5,329 bases of DNA from Anaerolineae bacterium (lineage in GTDB: Bacteria; Chloroflexota; Anaerolineae; 4572-78; NAK82): contig JAUVRU010000194.1 of the NCBI GenBank assembly GCA_030597485.1, forward strand, positions 1 through 5,329. Direction: 5' to 3'. The translations under genes and the position numbers were made by a program. The notes below the pieces were generated by a model, which was given only the letters and a program-made list of their open reading frames with translations, did no database searches and was not told where the DNA came from. Positions 5,038 through 5,329 of the stretch are shown here, one piece after another. Each line of letters opens with the position of its first letter. Position 1 is the stretch's first letter.

Positions 5038-5329
5038 CAATAGCGAATTCTGTTCTGAACGCGCTCAAGAATCTGATGCGGGCTGTGTCGTCCAACCGCC
5101 CGCAGAAGCCAGCCACACTGGGGCCGCAGCAGGTCAAGCATCTGGTACGCGCGATTGTCACCACCCGACCAGACGAACTCGGCTGCGGTGAATGCTTCGA
5201 AGAGCTGGACCGGTTTGCGGAGATGACCCTGGCAGGCAAGAGCGCCGCCGAGGCGATGCCATTGGTGCAAGATCACCTGGAACGCTGCGATCCCTGTCGC
5301 GAGGAGTTCGAAGCGCTGCTGGATGCGCT
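5034..5329 (+). CDS. Zinc-finger anti-sigma-like protein (zf-HC2 type), cut by the window edge
   Basis: The visible 98 codons stay open to the right edge. Residues 49-98 run LGCGECFEELDRFAEM, then an AGKSAAEAMPLVQD segment, then HLERCDPCREEFEALLDA. His81, Cys85 and Cys88 form the HxxxCxxC motif of zinc-binding anti-sigma factors, which hold an ECF sigma factor inactive. A separate CxxC (Cys51, Cys54) lies 30 residues earlier and could complete a metal site. The 48-residue leader is helical-looking and lacks a membrane span; the C-terminus is not seen, so a later span cannot be excluded. The gene follows the sigma-factor stop by 62 bases on the same strand, as expected for a sigma/anti-sigma pair. 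The start is ATG 5034, because an in-frame stop at 5010 excludes anything longer. ATG 5076 is an alternative with a poorer ribosome site. Confidence 0.75.
   Translation, partial: MTIANSVLNALKNLMRAVSSNRPQKPATLGPQQVKHLVRAIVTTRPDELGCGECFEELDRFAEMTLAGKSAAEAMPLVQDHLERCDPCREEFEALLDA

Overview
The window reads as a GC-rich bacterial chromosome segment. Two facts suggest Chloroflexota (an Anaerolineae-like lineage). One is the cysteine pattern of the putative anti-sigma protein at the right end. The other is an FtsR/Rv1828-type MerR regulator beside a DUF362-ferredoxin protein. The taxon is inferred from remembered family resemblance and was not tested by search. Nothing in the window looks like a phage, an insertion sequence, a CRISPR array or an RNA gene.

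Layout, left to right. The minus strand carries a full-length LarA-family (nickel-pincer racemase/epimerase type, DUF2088) gene at 78-1337. Just past its stop, a possible start of another minus-strand gene runs off the left edge. A 207-base divergent intergenic region (1338-1544) separates larA from a plus-strand gene series. This region holds a strong sigma70-type promoter for the plus strand (TTGACA-17-TAAAAT). A 7+7 inverted repeat covers its -35 box, and a weaker promoter candidate faces larA. The plus-strand series is a MerR-family regulator (1545-2249), a DUF362 protein with a C-terminal 2[4Fe-4S] ferredoxin domain (2328-3482) and a small membrane protein (3547-3936). They are spaced 78 and 64 bases apart with no convincing terminator between them, so they may be one transcription unit.

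A 414-base non-coding stretch follows (3937-4350). It contains an AT-rich hairpin (4090-4117) and a good sigma70-type promoter (TGGACA-17-TACAAT, 4237-4265). That promoter drives an ECF-type sigma factor that starts at TTG (4351-4971). Downstream is a zinc-finger anti-sigma-like protein (5034 to the right edge, truncated), with a HxxxCxxC motif preceded by a separate CxxC.

How the genes may work together (inference). The MerR protein probably controls its own promoter through the inverted repeat, and may also control the divergent larA. The DUF362-ferredoxin and membrane protein would then be co-expressed with it. The sigma factor and zinc-finger protein form a second, separate regulatory module. 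No single element here is clearly a new kind of system. The most interesting unit is the divergent LarA / MerR / DUF362-ferredoxin / membrane-protein neighbourhood, in which a likely metal-cofactor racemase and an uncharacterised Fe-S protein share one regulator.
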